This document shows positions 16,335-27,073 of a DNA stretch of 64,000 nucleotides, piece after piece. Source of the DNA: Candidatus Pelagibacter sp. IMCC9063 (lineage in GTDB: Bacteria; Pseudomonadota; Alphaproteobacteria; Pelagibacterales; Pelagibacteraceae); NCBI RefSeq assembly GCF_000195085.1, contig NC_015380.1:978001-1042000 (forward strand). Reading direction: 5' to 3'. The position numbers were made by a program, and so were the translations under genes. The stretch's first letter is position 1. Each line of letters opens with the position of its first letter. The notes beneath the pieces are model-generated. The model did no database searches. It was given only the letters and a program-made list of their open reading frames with translations, and was not told the origin of the DNA.

Positions 16335-17523
16335 TTTTTTTAGTTGTTGCTAATAACATTCCATAGCCCAAAAGAGTAGAAAACAAAGATCCTAATAGAA
16401 CTCCTATTTTAACCTCATCCATAAAAGGTGAATTTGGAAAGGCAAGATTTCCTACAAATAAACTCATTGTAAATCCTATACCTGTCAATACTCCGACAGC
16501 ATATAAGTTTATCCACGAACAATGCTTAGGCTTATCAGCCCAACCCAATTTAATTGCTGCAATAGAAAAAGCAAATACACCAAGCTGTTTACCGACAAAT
16601 AATCCAAGTAATACACCCAATGTAACTTTATCTAAAACTTGGGCAAAACTAACTCCCTCGAGGTTAACACCGGCATTTGCAAATGCAAAAATTGGCATGA
16701 TAATAAAAGAAACATAAGGTGCCACCGAATGTTCAATCTTTTTTAACAAAGAGGTTCTGTGAGTGCCATCTTTTTTATGAGGTATGGTGATTGCTAGCAA
16801 TACTCCTGAGATTGTCGCGTGAATACCCGACTCGTGAGTAAAGTACCACATAAATAGTCCTACGATAATATATGGCAAAGATGTTTTGACACCATTTTTA
16901 TTAAAAACTAATAGAAGAGCAAAAGATGCAAACATTAAAAAAAGATACGAAAGATTCATCTCAGTAGAATAAAAAATTGCTATAATAACAATGGCACCAA
17001 GGTCATCAATAATTGCAAGGGCAACTAAAAATACTTTTAAAGATAGCGGAACACGCTTTCCTAACAAGGATAGAACACCAATAGAAAAGGCAATGTCTGT
17101 AGCTGAAGGTATAGCCCAACCCCTTAATGTTTCTGGAGTATCGATATTTATTAAAACGTAAATGAGTGCTGGAACTAACATTCCACCAACAGCTGCAACA
17201 ATAGGCAATAAGGCTTGCTTGGGTCTTGAAAGCTCTCCTTCTAAAAACTCCCTCTTAATTTCCAGTCCAACAACTAAAAAAAATACAGCCATTAACGCGT
17301 CATTAATCCAATGAAAAACTGATAGTTTCATATAAAAACCACCAAGCTGAAGGGTAATGTACTTTTCTAAGATATTGAAATATTCAACAGAAAGAGTTGA
17401 ATTGCTGATTATTAGAGCAAGTATTGTCATTACAAGCAGTACAATACCAGCTGAAGTTTCATGTTTAATAAACCATTTGATAAAAGAAGATGTTTGAGTG
17501 ATCATATGTGAATCTTGTAGCAT
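16321..17523 (-). CDS. nhaA: Na+/H+ antiporter NhaA
   Basis: Inner-membrane antiporter exporting sodium in exchange for protons. 400 residues with about 12 membrane segments. The ion-binding aspartates are in VALAIIDDLGAIVIIAIFY; other landmarks are FFLVVGLEIKREFLEGEL, IPSATDIAFSIGVLSLLG and the late GIGFTMSLFVGNLAF. An alternative ATG six codons downstream of the chosen start would also work. The gene precedes and overlaps the glutathione peroxidase gene. A sodium antiporter fits a marine lifestyle. Confidence 0.96.
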   Translation of the reverse strand: MLQDSHMITQTSSFIKWFIKHETSAGIVLLVMTILALIISNSTLSVEYFNILEKYITLQLGGFYMKLSVFHWINDALMAVFFLVVGLEIKREFLEGELSRPKQALLPIVAAVGGMLVPALIYVLINIDTPETLRGWAIPSATDIAFSIGVLSLLGKRVPLSLKVFLVALAIIDDLGAIVIIAIFYSTEMNLSYLFLMFASFALLLVFNKNGVKTSLPYIIVGLFMWYFTHESGIHATISGVLLAITIPHKKDGTHRTSLLKKIEHSVAPYVSFIIMPIFAFANAGVNLEGVSFAQVLDKVTLGVLLGLFVGKQLGVFAFSIAAIKLGWADKPKHCSWINLYAVGVLTGIGFTMSLFVGNLAFPNSPFMDEVKIGVLLGSLFSTLLGYGMLLATTKKNAKY

Positions 17524-17595
17524 TATTTTTTTAAAAAATAAATTCTATTTCTTTTCAATTATGCAAAATCTATGTATATAACTTATTTCAGTAGT

Positions 17596-17672
17596 CGGGG
17601 TGTAGCGCAGCCTGGTAGCGCATCTGCTTTGGGAGCAGAGGGTCCGCGGTTCGAATCCGTGCACCCCGACCA
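17596..17672 (+). tRNA. tRNA-Pro(TGG)
   Basis: Acceptor CGGGGTG pairs with CACCCCG, followed by A and encoded CCA (17670-17672). The anticodon arm CTGCT-TTGGGAG-CAG places TGG in the loop. D and T arms are normal. The following gene starts 7 bases later. Confidence 0.95.
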
Positions 17673-17679
17673 AAATATT

Positions 17680-17961
17680 ATGAATAAAGCCAAAATTTAC
17701 TCTCCAGCTAAAACCTCCATGCAATCGGCTAGGGGCAAATCAAAAAATTGGATTTTAGAATTTGATCGAGAGAATTTAGAAAAGGATTTTATTATGGATT
17801 GGGATTCGTCCTCAGACACAAAAAAACAAATTAAAATTATTTTTGAAAGCAAAGAAGATGCAATTACTTACGCTAATAAAAGAAATATTTTATACTCTGT
17901 CATAGAACCCAATAAAAGAAAAATTATTATAAAATCTTATGCTAATAATTTTCTTAAATAA
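17680..17961 (+). CDS. NDUFS4-like complex I accessory subunit
   Basis: Homologue of the mitochondrial NDUFS4 (18 kDa) subunit, an accessory protein stabilising the NADH-binding arm of respiratory complex I; found in alphaproteobacteria and mitochondria. 93 residues with the family pattern AKIYSPAKTSMQSARGKSKN, WILEFDRE, MDWDSSSDTKKQIKI and FESKEDAITYA. The start at 17680 is used because an upstream in-frame extension would run through tRNA-Pro. It lies 5 bases before the SbmA-like gene. Confidence 0.9.
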   Translation: MNKAKIYSPAKTSMQSARGKSKNWILEFDRENLEKDFIMDWDSSSDTKKQIKIIFESKEDAITYANKRNILYSVIEPNKRKIIIKSYANNFLK

Positions 17962-17966
17962 TTTAT

Positions 17967-18941
17967 ATGTTTAAATTTTTTACAAAAAAAAAATGGCAAT
18001 TATGGTCTTGGTTGGGTTCCTTTGTAATTTTATTATCATTGTGGATTCAAGTAAAGATTGATGTAAAAATAAATGAATGGTTTGGGGTGTTTTATGACAT
18101 GATTCAAAAAGCACTTGCTAAACCCAACTCTATTACAATTGAAGAATACTGGACAAATTTAGCATCATTTATTACACTTGCTGGTATATATGTAGCTCTA
18201 TACGTCGTAATTAGTTTTTTTACAGCACACTTCTTGTTTAGATGGAGAGCTTCGATGGTGGAATGGTATCATTCTGTTTATGATAGAGCTCGCAAAATAG
18301 AAGGAGCGTCACAAAGAGTTCAAGAAGATACAATCAAGTTTACCCGTATTATGGAATCTCTAGGTACAAGCTTTATTGAATCAGTCATGGTATTAATACA
18401 ATTTACTCCAATTTTATTAGGACTATCAGTCGGTATACCAATCTTCTTTTTTGGTGATTGGCAATATGGGTTGATAACTGGGGCATTACTTTGGACATTG
18501 GGTGGTACAGCATTCTTGATAGGATTAGGTTGGATATTACGTTTAGTTGGAGTTGAATATGATTTACAAAAGAAAGAAGCTGCTTACAGAAAGATATTAG
18601 TAGTAGCTGAAGATGATGGTAACGTTAGACCTAAAACAATAAATGAATTATTTGATGACGTTCGTTCAATTCACTTTTTAAGCTACATAAGGTATTTATA
18701 TTTTAATATTGGTCGCATGGCTTACCTGCAAGCAAATGTGTTATCAGCTTATGTTTTCTTAGCTCCAGCTATTGTAGCAGGTGTTGTAACATTAGGTGTT
18801 ATGCAGCAAATTATAAGAGCTTTTGGAAGAGTTGAAGGTTCCATGCAATACCTATTAAAAACTTGGCCTACCATTATAGAGTTTGCTAGTGTTTATAAAC
18901 GTTTAAGAGAATTTGAGAGAGTAATAGGACATGGCAAATAA
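17967..18941 (+). CDS. SbmA/BacA-like peptide transporter
   Basis: Inner-membrane protein of the SbmA/BacA family, which imports peptides (and, for BacA, affects very-long-chain fatty acids in the envelope) using the proton gradient. 324 residues with several membrane segments; family motifs include WWR-type FLFRWRASMVEWYHSVY, KIEGASQRVQEDTIKFTRIMESLG and WRILVVAEDDGN-like YRKILVVAEDDGN. There is no ABC ATPase domain, which separates it from BclA/Rv1819c-like exporters. It is shorter than E. coli SbmA (about 400). Natural substrate unknown. It converges on recG with a 3-base gap. Confidence 0.88.
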   Translation: MFKFFTKKKWQLWSWLGSFVILLSLWIQVKIDVKINEWFGVFYDMIQKALAKPNSITIEEYWTNLASFITLAGIYVALYVVISFFTAHFLFRWRASMVEWYHSVYDRARKIEGASQRVQEDTIKFTRIMESLGTSFIESVMVLIQFTPILLGLSVGIPIFFFGDWQYGLITGALLWTLGGTAFLIGLGWILRLVGVEYDLQKKEAAYRKILVVAEDDGNVRPKTINELFDDVRSIHFLSYIRYLYFNIGRMAYLQANVLSAYVFLAPAIVAGVVTLGVMQQIIRAFGRVEGSMQYLLKTWPTIIEFASVYKRLREFERVIGHGK

Positions 18942-18944
18942 GGT

Positions 18945-21008
18945 TCAGCCTGTATCAATAATATTCAATACTCTATCTTTTTTGAAAATTTTCAACAACT
19001 GACTAAAATGTTGCTCAAGCTTAACATTTTTATTTTCTAAATTTTCAATCTCTTCTTTTGCTAATTGAAAAAGATCAGAATGATAAGCCGGATCAGCAAT
19101 TATAAAATCTTTTTCTCCACTTTGTTTGTATCCAATAATATCACCAAAGCCTCGTAATTTTAAATCTTCTTCCGAAATATAAAAACCATCTAATGAAGAT
19201 TTTAATATTTGAATTCTTTTTTTCCCATTTATGCCAATATTTTTTGAATACAATAAAAGACAATGAGCATCTACCTTGCCTCTACCAACACGGCCTCTAA
19301 GTTGATGTAATTGAGAAAGTCCAAAACGTTCACAGTTTTCTATTATCATTGTATTGGCATTTTGGTTATCAATACCAACTTCTATAACTGTTGTAGATAC
19401 GATAACTTTAATCTTACCGCTAATAAAATCTTCCATGATTTTATTTTTCTCTTCACTTTTCATAGCACCATGCACTAAACCAACCTCAACTTTTAATTTC
19501 TTTTTCAAATATTCATATCTTTTTACTGCAGGGGTTAGTTTTAGTTTTTCACTCTCTTCAATTAAGGGAGTTACCCAATAAACTTGGTCTTTTTCATCTA
19601 ATCTTTTTTTTAAAAAAAACATAACATCATCCATTTGCTCTGCGGGTTTAGCCAAAGTATTTATTGTTGTATTGTTAAATGGCTTTTCATTTATGGTTGA
19701 AATATCCATATCACCATAATTAGTTAAAATTAAAGTTCTAGGAATCGGCGTTGCTGTCATCAACAAAACATCTGTATTAACACTACCTTTTAAGGATAGA
19801 TTTATTCTTTGTTGAACGCCAAACTTATGCTGCTCGTCTATAACAATTAAGCCCAAGTTGTTAAAAGTTGTTTTCTCTTGAAATAATGAATGCGTTCCTA
19901 CAACAATATCAACCTTATTTTGAGATAATTGAAATCGTGTATCTACCTGTTCCGAACCTTTGATTTTACTTGTAAGAAGTTGAACATTCAAATTTTCATT
20001 TTCTAAAACTTTTTTAAATAATAAAAAATGCTGTTTGGCTAAAAGTTCTGTAGGGCATAAAAAAGCAACTTGGTAGCCAGATTTAACTGTTAGGTAGGCA
20101 GCAATCATAGCAACAGCTGTTTTCCCACTGCCAACATCTCCCTGTAAAACCCTAAGCATTTTTCTCTCTGAAGAAATATCTGTTAATATTTCTTTTAGGG
20201 CCTCTTGTTGCGATTTCGTCAAAGTGAAAGGAAGCATTTCTTTAATCTTTAAAAGATTATCCTCATCAATAACTTTTGAAACTTTTATTAATTTTTTTAT
20301 TCTTTTTTTAATTTCAGAAAAAATTAAAAAGTTACTAAAAATTTCATCAAAAGCTAATCTTTTATAAAATTTAGATTCTTTATTTACATCACTTACATTT
20401 ATGGGATTGTGAAGATTGTAAATTGCATCGTACCACGTTGGCCAAGCCATTTTTTTAAGAAAATCTTGACTATGCCATTCTCCAATATCCTTGAGTTTTC
20501 CAATTTCTTCTTTGTAAATTTTTTGAATAGTTTTGGGAGAAATTCCAGCTACAGAAGAATATTTGGCCATGATTTTTGTTATATCTTTTTCCTTATCAAT
20601 GGACTGAATATAATCGGGATTGGTCATTTGATATTTGTTTTTATAAAACCCAACTTTACCACTAATCACAACCTCCTCATTTAATGGTAAAATTTGCCTA
20701 ATATAACTTTCTCTGGAATTGAAAAATATTATATCTATAGAGCCATACTCGTCTTTACATGTAACTCTATTTGGTAAATTTCTAAAACGAGGAATGCTAT
20801 ATTTTATTGGCCTGACAAAAATTGTAGATATCACCCCAACTTCTAATTGATCTAATTTCGGACAAAATCTTCTATCTATCGCTCCTGTCGGTAAATTTAA
20901 AAATAAATCAATTTTATTTTCAATGCCTTTGTCGGATAGTTTTTTTGATATAACTGGGCCAACACCTTTGATTTTATTTACAGATGAAAATAAATCTTCA
21001 AATTTCAT
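18945..21008 (-). CDS. recG: ATP-dependent DNA helicase RecG
   Basis: Branch-migrating helicase that remodels stalled forks and Holliday junctions. 687 residues: N-terminal wedge/OB domain (about 1-170), helicase domain 1 with Walker A GDVGSGKTAVA and box II VIDEQHKFGV, motif MTATPIPRT, and helicase domain 2 with STTVIEVGIDNQNA and LHQLRGRVGRG. C-terminal TRG-like motif region is present. Divergent from sdhE with 34 bases between starts, the usual alphaproteobacterial arrangement; mfd, which often follows, is not here. Confidence 0.97.
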   Translation of the reverse strand: MKFEDLFSSVNKIKGVGPVISKKLSDKGIENKIDLFLNLPTGAIDRRFCPKLDQLEVGVISTIFVRPIKYSIPRFRNLPNRVTCKDEYGSIDIIFFNSRESYIRQILPLNEEVVISGKVGFYKNKYQMTNPDYIQSIDKEKDITKIMAKYSSVAGISPKTIQKIYKEEIGKLKDIGEWHSQDFLKKMAWPTWYDAIYNLHNPINVSDVNKESKFYKRLAFDEIFSNFLIFSEIKKRIKKLIKVSKVIDEDNLLKIKEMLPFTLTKSQQEALKEILTDISSERKMLRVLQGDVGSGKTAVAMIAAYLTVKSGYQVAFLCPTELLAKQHFLLFKKVLENENLNVQLLTSKIKGSEQVDTRFQLSQNKVDIVVGTHSLFQEKTTFNNLGLIVIDEQHKFGVQQRINLSLKGSVNTDVLLMTATPIPRTLILTNYGDMDISTINEKPFNNTTINTLAKPAEQMDDVMFFLKKRLDEKDQVYWVTPLIEESEKLKLTPAVKRYEYLKKKLKVEVGLVHGAMKSEEKNKIMEDFISGKIKVIVSTTVIEVGIDNQNANTMIIENCERFGLSQLHQLRGRVGRGKVDAHCLLLYSKNIGINGKKRIQILKSSLDGFYISEEDLKLRGFGDIIGYKQSGEKDFIIADPAYHSDLFQLAKEEIENLENKNVKLEQHFSQLLKIFKKDRVLNIIDTG

Positions 21009-21042
21009 TTGATATTTCTATTGTTAATTATAAAAGAGTTCT

Positions 21043-21318
21043 ATGATCTCTAACATAGACATACTTAGAAAAAAACTTCTGTTCAGGTCGTCGCACAGAG
21101 GGACAAAAGAGATGGACATATTGTTGGGTACTTTTTTTAAGGATAACTATGATTTATTGGAAGAAAAAGAGCTTCTAGAATTTAAGGTCCTGTTAATGAT
21201 TACCGATAAAGCCTTATCAGACTGGTTAATCATGGGTAAAAATGATCCAGAAATTGAGAATATTGAAATTTCAAAAAAGTTAAAAGAGCACGTTATCATG
21301 CGAAAATTAAAGAATTAA
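21043..21318 (+). CDS. sdhE: Succinate dehydrogenase flavinylation factor SdhE
   Basis: Small helical protein that promotes covalent FAD attachment to the succinate dehydrogenase flavoprotein. 91 residues with the key motif RSSHRGTKEMDILLG (RGxxE) and the conserved LLMITDKALSDWLI. Divergent from recG. The following yajC starts 37 bases downstream on the same strand. Confidence 0.92.
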   Translation: MISNIDILRKKLLFRSSHRGTKEMDILLGTFFKDNYDLLEEKELLEFKVLLMITDKALSDWLIMGKNDPEIENIEISKKLKEHVIMRKLKN

Positions 21319-21355
21319 TCTTGTTAATTTTTATTTATTAGTTTAATAACCATTT

Positions 21356-21637
21356 ATGGATTCAAAAGCTATTGGTCAGTTTGTACCGTTAATACTTATT
21401 TTTGTTATTTTTTACTTCTTGCTAATTAGACCTCAGCAAAGAAAAGTGAAAGAGCACAAAGCTATGGTAGATTCTGTTGCCCGTGGAGATATGGTTGTTG
21501 CAAGCGGCGGTCTTATGGGAAAAATTGTTAGAGTGCTGGAAGATGACAAGGTTGAGTTGGAAATATCTGACAATGTTATTGTTAAAGTTATCAGATCATC
21601 TATTTCTGCAGTAGTGAGCAAAACAGAACCTAAATAA
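21356..21637 (+). CDS. yajC: Preprotein translocase subunit YajC
   Basis: Single-pass inner-membrane protein associated with SecDF. 93 residues: membrane segment VPLILIFVIFYFLLIRPQ at about 9-26, then the cytoplasmic beta-rich domain with VARGDMVVASGGLMGKI and a final VIKVIRSSISAV. It is followed by secD and secF in the standard order. Confidence 0.95.
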   Translation: MDSKAIGQFVPLILIFVIFYFLLIRPQQRKVKEHKAMVDSVARGDMVVASGGLMGKIVRVLEDDKVELEISDNVIVKVIRSSISAVVSKTEPK

Positions 21638-21643
21638 TTTTCC

Positions 21644-23197
21644 GTGCTATACTTTTCACGTCTTAAAGTATTTTCTATTATTTCTGTTATTTTTATTGGT
21701 ATTTATTTTTTTTTACCCAACCTTTCATTTTTTAATAATAGTAAATTTTTTTCTGAAAAAAGAGTTAATCTCGGACTAGACTTGCAAGGAGGCTCTTATT
21801 TACTTTTAGAAATTGACTCCAATCCTCTCATAGAACAAAGATTGCAGACCAAAAGCCTTGAGGTTAGAAGAGAGTTAAGAAAAAATAACATTCAATACAA
21901 AAATTTTTCATTTTCTAAAAATTCTTTAGTTTTTACTTTCGATGAAAAACAAAAAGAAACTCTTGATAAAATACTTAACGAACGTTCAGTCAATTCAAAT
22001 ATAAAAACTGGAGGAAAGGAGTTTGAGATTATTTATGAAAACAATATTATAAAATTAATTTTTACTAAAGAAAATATAAATTTAATTAAAAAAAATGCTT
22101 TGGACCAATCAATTGAAATTGTAAGAAATAGAATTGATGAATTGGGAACTAAAGAACCAAACATTGTCACCAGGGGATTGGATAGAATTTTAGTTGAGCT
22201 TCCTGGATTGAAAGATCCTTCTGCCATAAAAAAACTCTTAGGAAAAACGGCCAAACTAACACTTAGATTTGTCGCCAATAGCAGCGATGAAAATTCTCTT
22301 GGTGTGGAAACCTTGTCGTCCAAAAGCTCGGGCAGTCAATATAGTGTTGAAAAAAGAATTATTATTTCAGGGGAAAATTTAATAGACGCGCAACCAGGCT
22401 TTGATCAATTAAACAACTCATCAGTTGTTAACTTCAAATTAGACAATATCGGCTCTAGAAAATTTGCTTTAGCTAGCAAAGAAAATGTTGGTCGATATTT
22501 AGCAATAGTCTTAGATAAAGACGTAGTAAGCTCACCAGTAATAAGAGAGGCTATTGTGACTGGAAGTGGTCAAATTTCAGGAAATTTTACAACTCAAGAG
22601 GCAAATGAACTTGCAATTTTACTAAGGGCAGGGGCTTTGCCAGCACCACTTAATATTATTGAAGAAAGATCTGTAGGTCCAGATCTTGGTAAAGAGTCTA
22701 TTGAAAAGGGAATATTGTCCTTAATAATAGGTTTCTTACTTGTGATGATTTACATGATTTATAACTACAGAATCTTTGGCGTTTTTTCCAATGTATCATT
22801 ATTAACCAACCTAGTTTTAATCAGTGGGGTTCTAAGTATCTTTGGTGCAACCCTCACATTGCCAGGTATTGCAGGAATTATTTTAACTGTTGGTATGGCA
22901 GTTGATTCAAATGTTTTAATTTACGAAAGAGTAAAAGAAGAATTGAAAAAAGAAAAAAATTACTTAATTGCTTTTGATACTGCTTATAAAAAAGTCTTAA
23001 CGACTATATTAGATTCCAACGTCACGACTTTGATTGCCGCTTTTGTTCTTTACTATATGGGTTCTGGACCAGTTAAGGGTTTTGCAATTACTTTGGGCAT
23101 AGGGATACTTTCTACTTTTTTTACAACCTATGTATTGGGTAGGCTCCTGGTTGCAAAATACATTAAAAATAACAAGGAAACTATTATTGTAATCTAA
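21644..23197 (+). CDS. secD: Protein translocase subunit SecD
   Basis: Inner-membrane protein using proton motive force to complete protein export with SecF. 517 residues: first membrane segment (about 10-27), periplasmic P1 domain starting with NLGLDLQGGSYLLLEID, the head with IVRNRIDELGTKEPNI, and the C-terminal five-helix RND half with GTGTA-type AGIAGIILTVGMAVDSNVLIYERVKEEL. The start is GTG at 21644, six bases after yajC. One stop separates it from secF with no gap. Confidence 0.96.
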   Translation: MLYFSRLKVFSIISVIFIGIYFFLPNLSFFNNSKFFSEKRVNLGLDLQGGSYLLLEIDSNPLIEQRLQTKSLEVRRELRKNNIQYKNFSFSKNSLVFTFDEKQKETLDKILNERSVNSNIKTGGKEFEIIYENNIIKLIFTKENINLIKKNALDQSIEIVRNRIDELGTKEPNIVTRGLDRILVELPGLKDPSAIKKLLGKTAKLTLRFVANSSDENSLGVETLSSKSSGSQYSVEKRIIISGENLIDAQPGFDQLNNSSVVNFKLDNIGSRKFALASKENVGRYLAIVLDKDVVSSPVIREAIVTGSGQISGNFTTQEANELAILLRAGALPAPLNIIEERSVGPDLGKESIEKGILSLIIGFLLVMIYMIYNYRIFGVFSNVSLLTNLVLISGVLSIFGATLTLPGIAGIILTVGMAVDSNVLIYERVKEELKKEKNYLIAFDTAYKKVLTTILDSNVTTLIAAFVLYYMGSGPVKGFAITLGIGILSTFFTTYVLGRLLVAKYIKNNKETIIVI

Positions 23198-24103
23198 ATG
23201 AATATTTATAATAAAAAATACAATTTTCTAAAATTCAAAAAACCATTTCTGATCTTGTCGACAATTCTTTTTGCTATTTCTCTTGGAGCATTTTTTACTA
23301 AAGGTTTAAATCTTGGTGTTGATTTTAAGGGTGGAACTGTTATCGAAATGAAATTAGCTCAACCATACAATTCTGAAGATATAAGAAAATCATTATTAAA
23401 AATTAACTTGGGCGATGTGGTTGTTAAAGAATTTGGATCAAGCAGAGAATTTCTAGCAACCATTGAAAAAAAAGGAAAGGATAATGATTTTGTTGGCTCT
23501 ATTAAAAAACATTTAGAAAGTGATTTGGCTAGAGAGTTTGACTTTCGTAGAGTTGAAGTTGTTGGTTCTAAAATTAGTAAAGAGCTGACTAAAAGTGGTC
23601 TATACTCTGTTGTTTTGGCTTTATTTTTAATGCTAATTTATATTTGGATAAGATTTGAATGGCAGTTTAGCTTGGGTTCAATTTTAGCTTTAATTCATGA
23701 TGTTGTTATAACCATTGGTGCTTTTAGCCTAGTTGGCTTTGAATTTAACTTATCTATTGTGGCTGCTATATTAACAATAGTTGGTTACTCCATGAACGAT
23801 ACAGTTGTAATTTACGACAGAATTAGGGAATTTTTAAAAATTGACGATCGTCAAGATATTCAAGAATTAATCAATGATGCGGTAAATTCTACTTTGCCCA
23901 GAACTTTAAAAACCTCAGTTACAACACTTCTTGCACTTGTGTCTATTTATGTATTTGGTGGTGAAATTCTTAAAGGTTTTTCTTTTGCTTTAATATGGGG
24001 TGTGTTGATAGGGACTTACTCTTCAATTTTTGTAGCAGCTCCAATTTTAGTTTTCTTTAAAGTAAAAAGAAATTGGGACGAAGAAGTAGACACTACTCCG
24101 TAA
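23198..24103 (+). CDS. secF: Protein translocase subunit SecF
   Basis: Partner of SecD. 301 residues: LGVDFKGGTVIEMKL in the periplasmic domain, then the membrane half with LIHDVVITIGAFSLVG and ILTIVGYSMNDTVVIYDRIREF carrying the conserved Asp. Begins directly after the secD stop. It converges on uvrA with 13 bases between the stop codons. Confidence 0.96.
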   Translation: MNIYNKKYNFLKFKKPFLILSTILFAISLGAFFTKGLNLGVDFKGGTVIEMKLAQPYNSEDIRKSLLKINLGDVVVKEFGSSREFLATIEKKGKDNDFVGSIKKHLESDLAREFDFRRVEVVGSKISKELTKSGLYSVVLALFLMLIYIWIRFEWQFSLGSILALIHDVVITIGAFSLVGFEFNLSIVAAILTIVGYSMNDTVVIYDRIREFLKIDDRQDIQELINDAVNSTLPRTLKTSVTTLLALVSIYVFGGEILKGFSFALIWGVLIGTYSSIFVAAPILVFFKVKRNWDEEVDTTP

Positions 24104-24116
24104 GTAATTTTAAAAC

Positions 24117-26981
24117 TTAATTTTTTTTGCTAAGTATTTTTTTTAGAAATTTTCCAGTGTAGCTTTCTTTTATATTCAAAAGCTGTTCAGGTGTTCCCTC
24201 AAATACAATATTACCACCTTTGTCGCCACCATCTGGACCCATGTCTATAATCCAGTCTGCTGTCTTGATCACTTCCATATTATGTTCAATTACAACAACT
24301 GTATTTCCTTTTTGGACAAAAGCCTGAAGGACCTCTAATAGTTTTTTTACATCATGCACATGCAACCCAGTAGTAGGTTCGTCCAATATGTAAATAGTTC
24401 TTCCCGTTGATCTTTTTGACAACTCTTTTGCCAATTTAATTCTCTGTGCCTCACCTCCAGATAAGGTTGTGGCTTGCTGACCAATGCTCATGTAGCCAAG
24501 TCCTACTTTTTGTAAGGTCAAAAGCTTATCTCTAATCGTAGGAATATTTTCAAAAAATTTAACACTCTCATCTACTGACATACTCAACACATCAGCAATG
24601 CTTTTTTCTTTATGCTTAATTTCAAGTGTTTCTCGGTTGTACCTTTTTCCCTTACAGACATCACACTCCACATAAACATCTGGCAAAAAGTGCATTTCAT
24701 ATGTTATGACTCCATCTCCTTCACAGGCTTCACATCGTCCACCTTTTACATTGAAAGAAAACCTTCCAGGTTTGTATCCTCGAGATTTAGATTCGGGTAA
24801 ATTTGTGAACCATTCTCTTATAGGGGTGAATGCACCAGAATAAGTGGCTGGGTTGGATCTTGGTGTTCTGCCAATTGGTGATTGATCGATATCAATAATT
24901 TTATCTAAATATTCAAAGCCTTTTATGCCTTTAAATGCCTGAGGCATATTCCTAGTGATTACCTTGTTGATCATTAAATTCAAGGCTCGGTACAAAGTGT
25001 GTAATATAAAAGTCGATTTCCCACTTCCGGAAACACCAGTAACACAAGTTAACGCTCCAAGAGGAATTTTAGCAGATACATTTTTTAAATTATTTCCAGT
25101 AGCTCCAGATAAATGAAGATACCTTCCATTAAGAGCTGTCCGTCTGTTTTTGGGTATAGAGATAAATTTTCTTCCTGAAAGATAATCTCCAGTTAAGCTA
25201 CTTTTGTCATTTGAAATGTGTTTAAAATTTCCTTCAGAAATTACTTTTCCACCATGTATTCCCGCACCAGGACCAATATCTATAATGTGATCAGAATGAA
25301 GCATAGCTTCCTCATCGTGCTCGACTACAATTACTGTATTTCCAAGATCTCTTAGTCTTTTAAGGGCCTCTATGAGCTTTATATTGTCTTTTTGATGCAA
25401 TCCTATGGAAGGTTCATCCAAAACATACAGAACCCCTGTAAGACCCGAACCTATTTGTGAGGCCAATCTTATTCTTTGAGATTCACCACCAGATAAAGTT
25501 CCAGAACCTCTAGACAAATTCAAATAGTCAAGACCAACATTGATTAGAAAGGTTAATCGTTCATTAATCTCTTTTAATATGTGTGTGGCAATTTTATTTT
25601 CTTTTTCTGTTAAATCTTTACCTAAAGAGCCAAACCATAAATGAGCTTCTTTAATAGAAAACTTTGCAACTTCACTTATATTTTTATTTAATATTTTTAT
25701 ACAAAGGGCCTCTTCTTTTAACCTATATCCTTTGCATCGCTCACATTCTTTTTCACTTTGGTATTGTTCAATTTCCTCTCTTTTCCAGTCACTGTCTGTT
25801 TCTAAATATCTTCTTTCTAAATTACTAATAACTCCTTCAAAAGATTTTTTATTAGCGCGTTTTTCATACCCATCATCATAATTAAATTTTATCTCTTCAT
25901 TACCAGACCCATACAAAATCACTTCTTGGTGTGCTTTAGATAGCTTCTTCCAATCAGTATCTAATGAAAAGTCATAGTGTTTAGCCAAAGAAGCTAAAGT
26001 TTGAGCATAATATAAATTTGTAGATTTGGCCCACGGCTTAATAGCTCCATCTATTAATGACATTCTTTCGTCAGGAATAACTAATTTAGGGTCTACATAA
26101 AGATCGACTCCAAGGCCTTCACATTCGGAACATGCTCCGTATGGACTGTTAAATGAAAACAGTCTTGGTTCAATTTCTTCAATAGTAAAGCCGCTTTCTG
26201 GACAGGCAAATTTAGAGGAGAAAACAATTTTTTCTAATTTTTGATGTTGCTTAGGTAAGTTTTCATCAAAATGTTCAACATAAACAAGGCCGTCTGACAA
26301 ATTTAAAGCAGCCTCTAAACTTTCGGCAATTCTTTTTTGTTCTTCTTTTTTGTTTACAAATTTATCAATTTGAACTTCAATATTATGTGTAATTTTTTTA
26401 TTTAAGTTGGGAGTCTCATCGATTTCATAAAGCGCCTCATCAATTTTAATTTTTGTGTACCCCCTTTTTTTTAATGAAAGTATTTCCTTTTTGTATTCAC
26501 CCTTTCTTCCCCTTACAATTGGTGAGTAAATAGATACCCGCGATGGTTTTGCCAGATCTAAAATTTTGTCTACCATCTCTGAGACTGTTTGTGATTTAAT
26601 AGCCTTCCCTGTGAAAGGAGAGTAGGGGGTTCCAACTCGAGCATACAAGACTCTCATATAATCATAAATTTCAGTCACTGTTGCAACAATAGACCTGGGG
26701 TTTTTAGAAGTGGTTTTCTGTTCTATAGATATGGCTGGCGATAGTCCTTCTATCAAGTCAACATTTGGCTTCTTCATTCTATCCAAAAATTGCCTTGCGT
26801 AAGCAGATAGACTTTCCACATATCTTCTTTGTCCCTCCGCGTAAATAGTATCGAATGCCAAAGAGGACTTTCCAGAGCCAGAAAGTCCAGTTATAACGAC
26901 CAACTGATCTCTAGGTATCTCAACAGAAAGATTTTTTAAATTGTGCTCTTTAGCACCTTTAACAACAATTTTTTTAAGCAT
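24117..26981 (-). CDS. uvrA: Excinuclease ABC subunit A
   Basis: Damage-recognition ATPase of nucleotide excision repair. 954 residues with two ABC modules: Walker [16 protein letters not shown] and [15 protein letters not shown], signatures [12 protein letters not shown] and [12 protein letters not shown]. The second zinc knuckle (CEACEGDG ... CDVCKGKR) is intact. The first reads CPESGF ... CSEC, so one cysteine is replaced by serine; I recall this form in other alphaproteobacterial UvrA proteins. Divergent from ssb with 92 bases between; no LexA-type GTTC-N7-GTTC box was seen there. Confidence 0.97.
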   Translation of the reverse strand: MLKKIVVKGAKEHNLKNLSVEIPRDQLVVITGLSGSGKSSLAFDTIYAEGQRRYVESLSAYARQFLDRMKKPNVDLIEGLSPAISIEQKTTSKNPRSIVATVTEIYDYMRVLYARVGTPYSPFTGKAIKSQTVSEMVDKILDLAKPSRVSIYSPIVRGRKGEYKKEILSLKKRGYTKIKIDEALYEIDETPNLNKKITHNIEVQIDKFVNKKEEQKRIAESLEAALNLSDGLVYVEHFDENLPKQHQKLEKIVFSSKFACPESGFTIEEIEPRLFSFNSPYGACSECEGLGVDLYVDPKLVIPDERMSLIDGAIKPWAKSTNLYYAQTLASLAKHYDFSLDTDWKKLSKAHQEVILYGSGNEEIKFNYDDGYEKRANKKSFEGVISNLERRYLETDSDWKREEIEQYQSEKECERCKGYRLKEEALCIKILNKNISEVAKFSIKEAHLWFGSLGKDLTEKENKIATHILKEINERLTFLINVGLDYLNLSRGSGTLSGGESQRIRLASQIGSGLTGVLYVLDEPSIGLHQKDNIKLIEALKRLRDLGNTVIVVEHDEEAMLHSDHIIDIGPGAGIHGGKVISEGNFKHISNDKSSLTGDYLSGRKFISIPKNRRTALNGRYLHLSGATGNNLKNVSAKIPLGALTCVTGVSGSGKSTFILHTLYRALNLMINKVITRNMPQAFKGIKGFEYLDKIIDIDQSPIGRTPRSNPATYSGAFTPIREWFTNLPESKSRGYKPGRFSFNVKGGRCEACEGDGVITYEMHFLPDVYVECDVCKGKRYNRETLEIKHKEKSIADVLSMSVDESVKFFENIPTIRDKLLTLQKVGLGYMSIGQQATTLSGGEAQRIKLAKELSKRSTGRTIYILDEPTTGLHVHDVKKLLEVLQAFVQKGNTVVVIEHNMEVIKTADWIIDMGPDGGDKGGNIVFEGTPEQLLNIKESYTGKFLKKILSKKN

Positions 26982-27073
26982 TTTGCTTGTGGATATAAGT
27001 AATTTTGTTCATTTACAATGCGCTATATAGTATAAAGATAATAATTCATTACTAACTTAAATAGGATTTATAT

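Noticed and set aside
17572-17679. In-frame upstream extension of the NDUFS4-like gene
   Set aside because: It runs through tRNA-Pro and adds residues unlike the family; the family start matches ATG 17680.
26150-26240. UvrA first zinc finger lacking a cysteine (CPESGF)
   Set aside because: From memory the same CPxSGF form occurs in other alphaproteobacterial UvrA proteins, so it is not specific to this genome.
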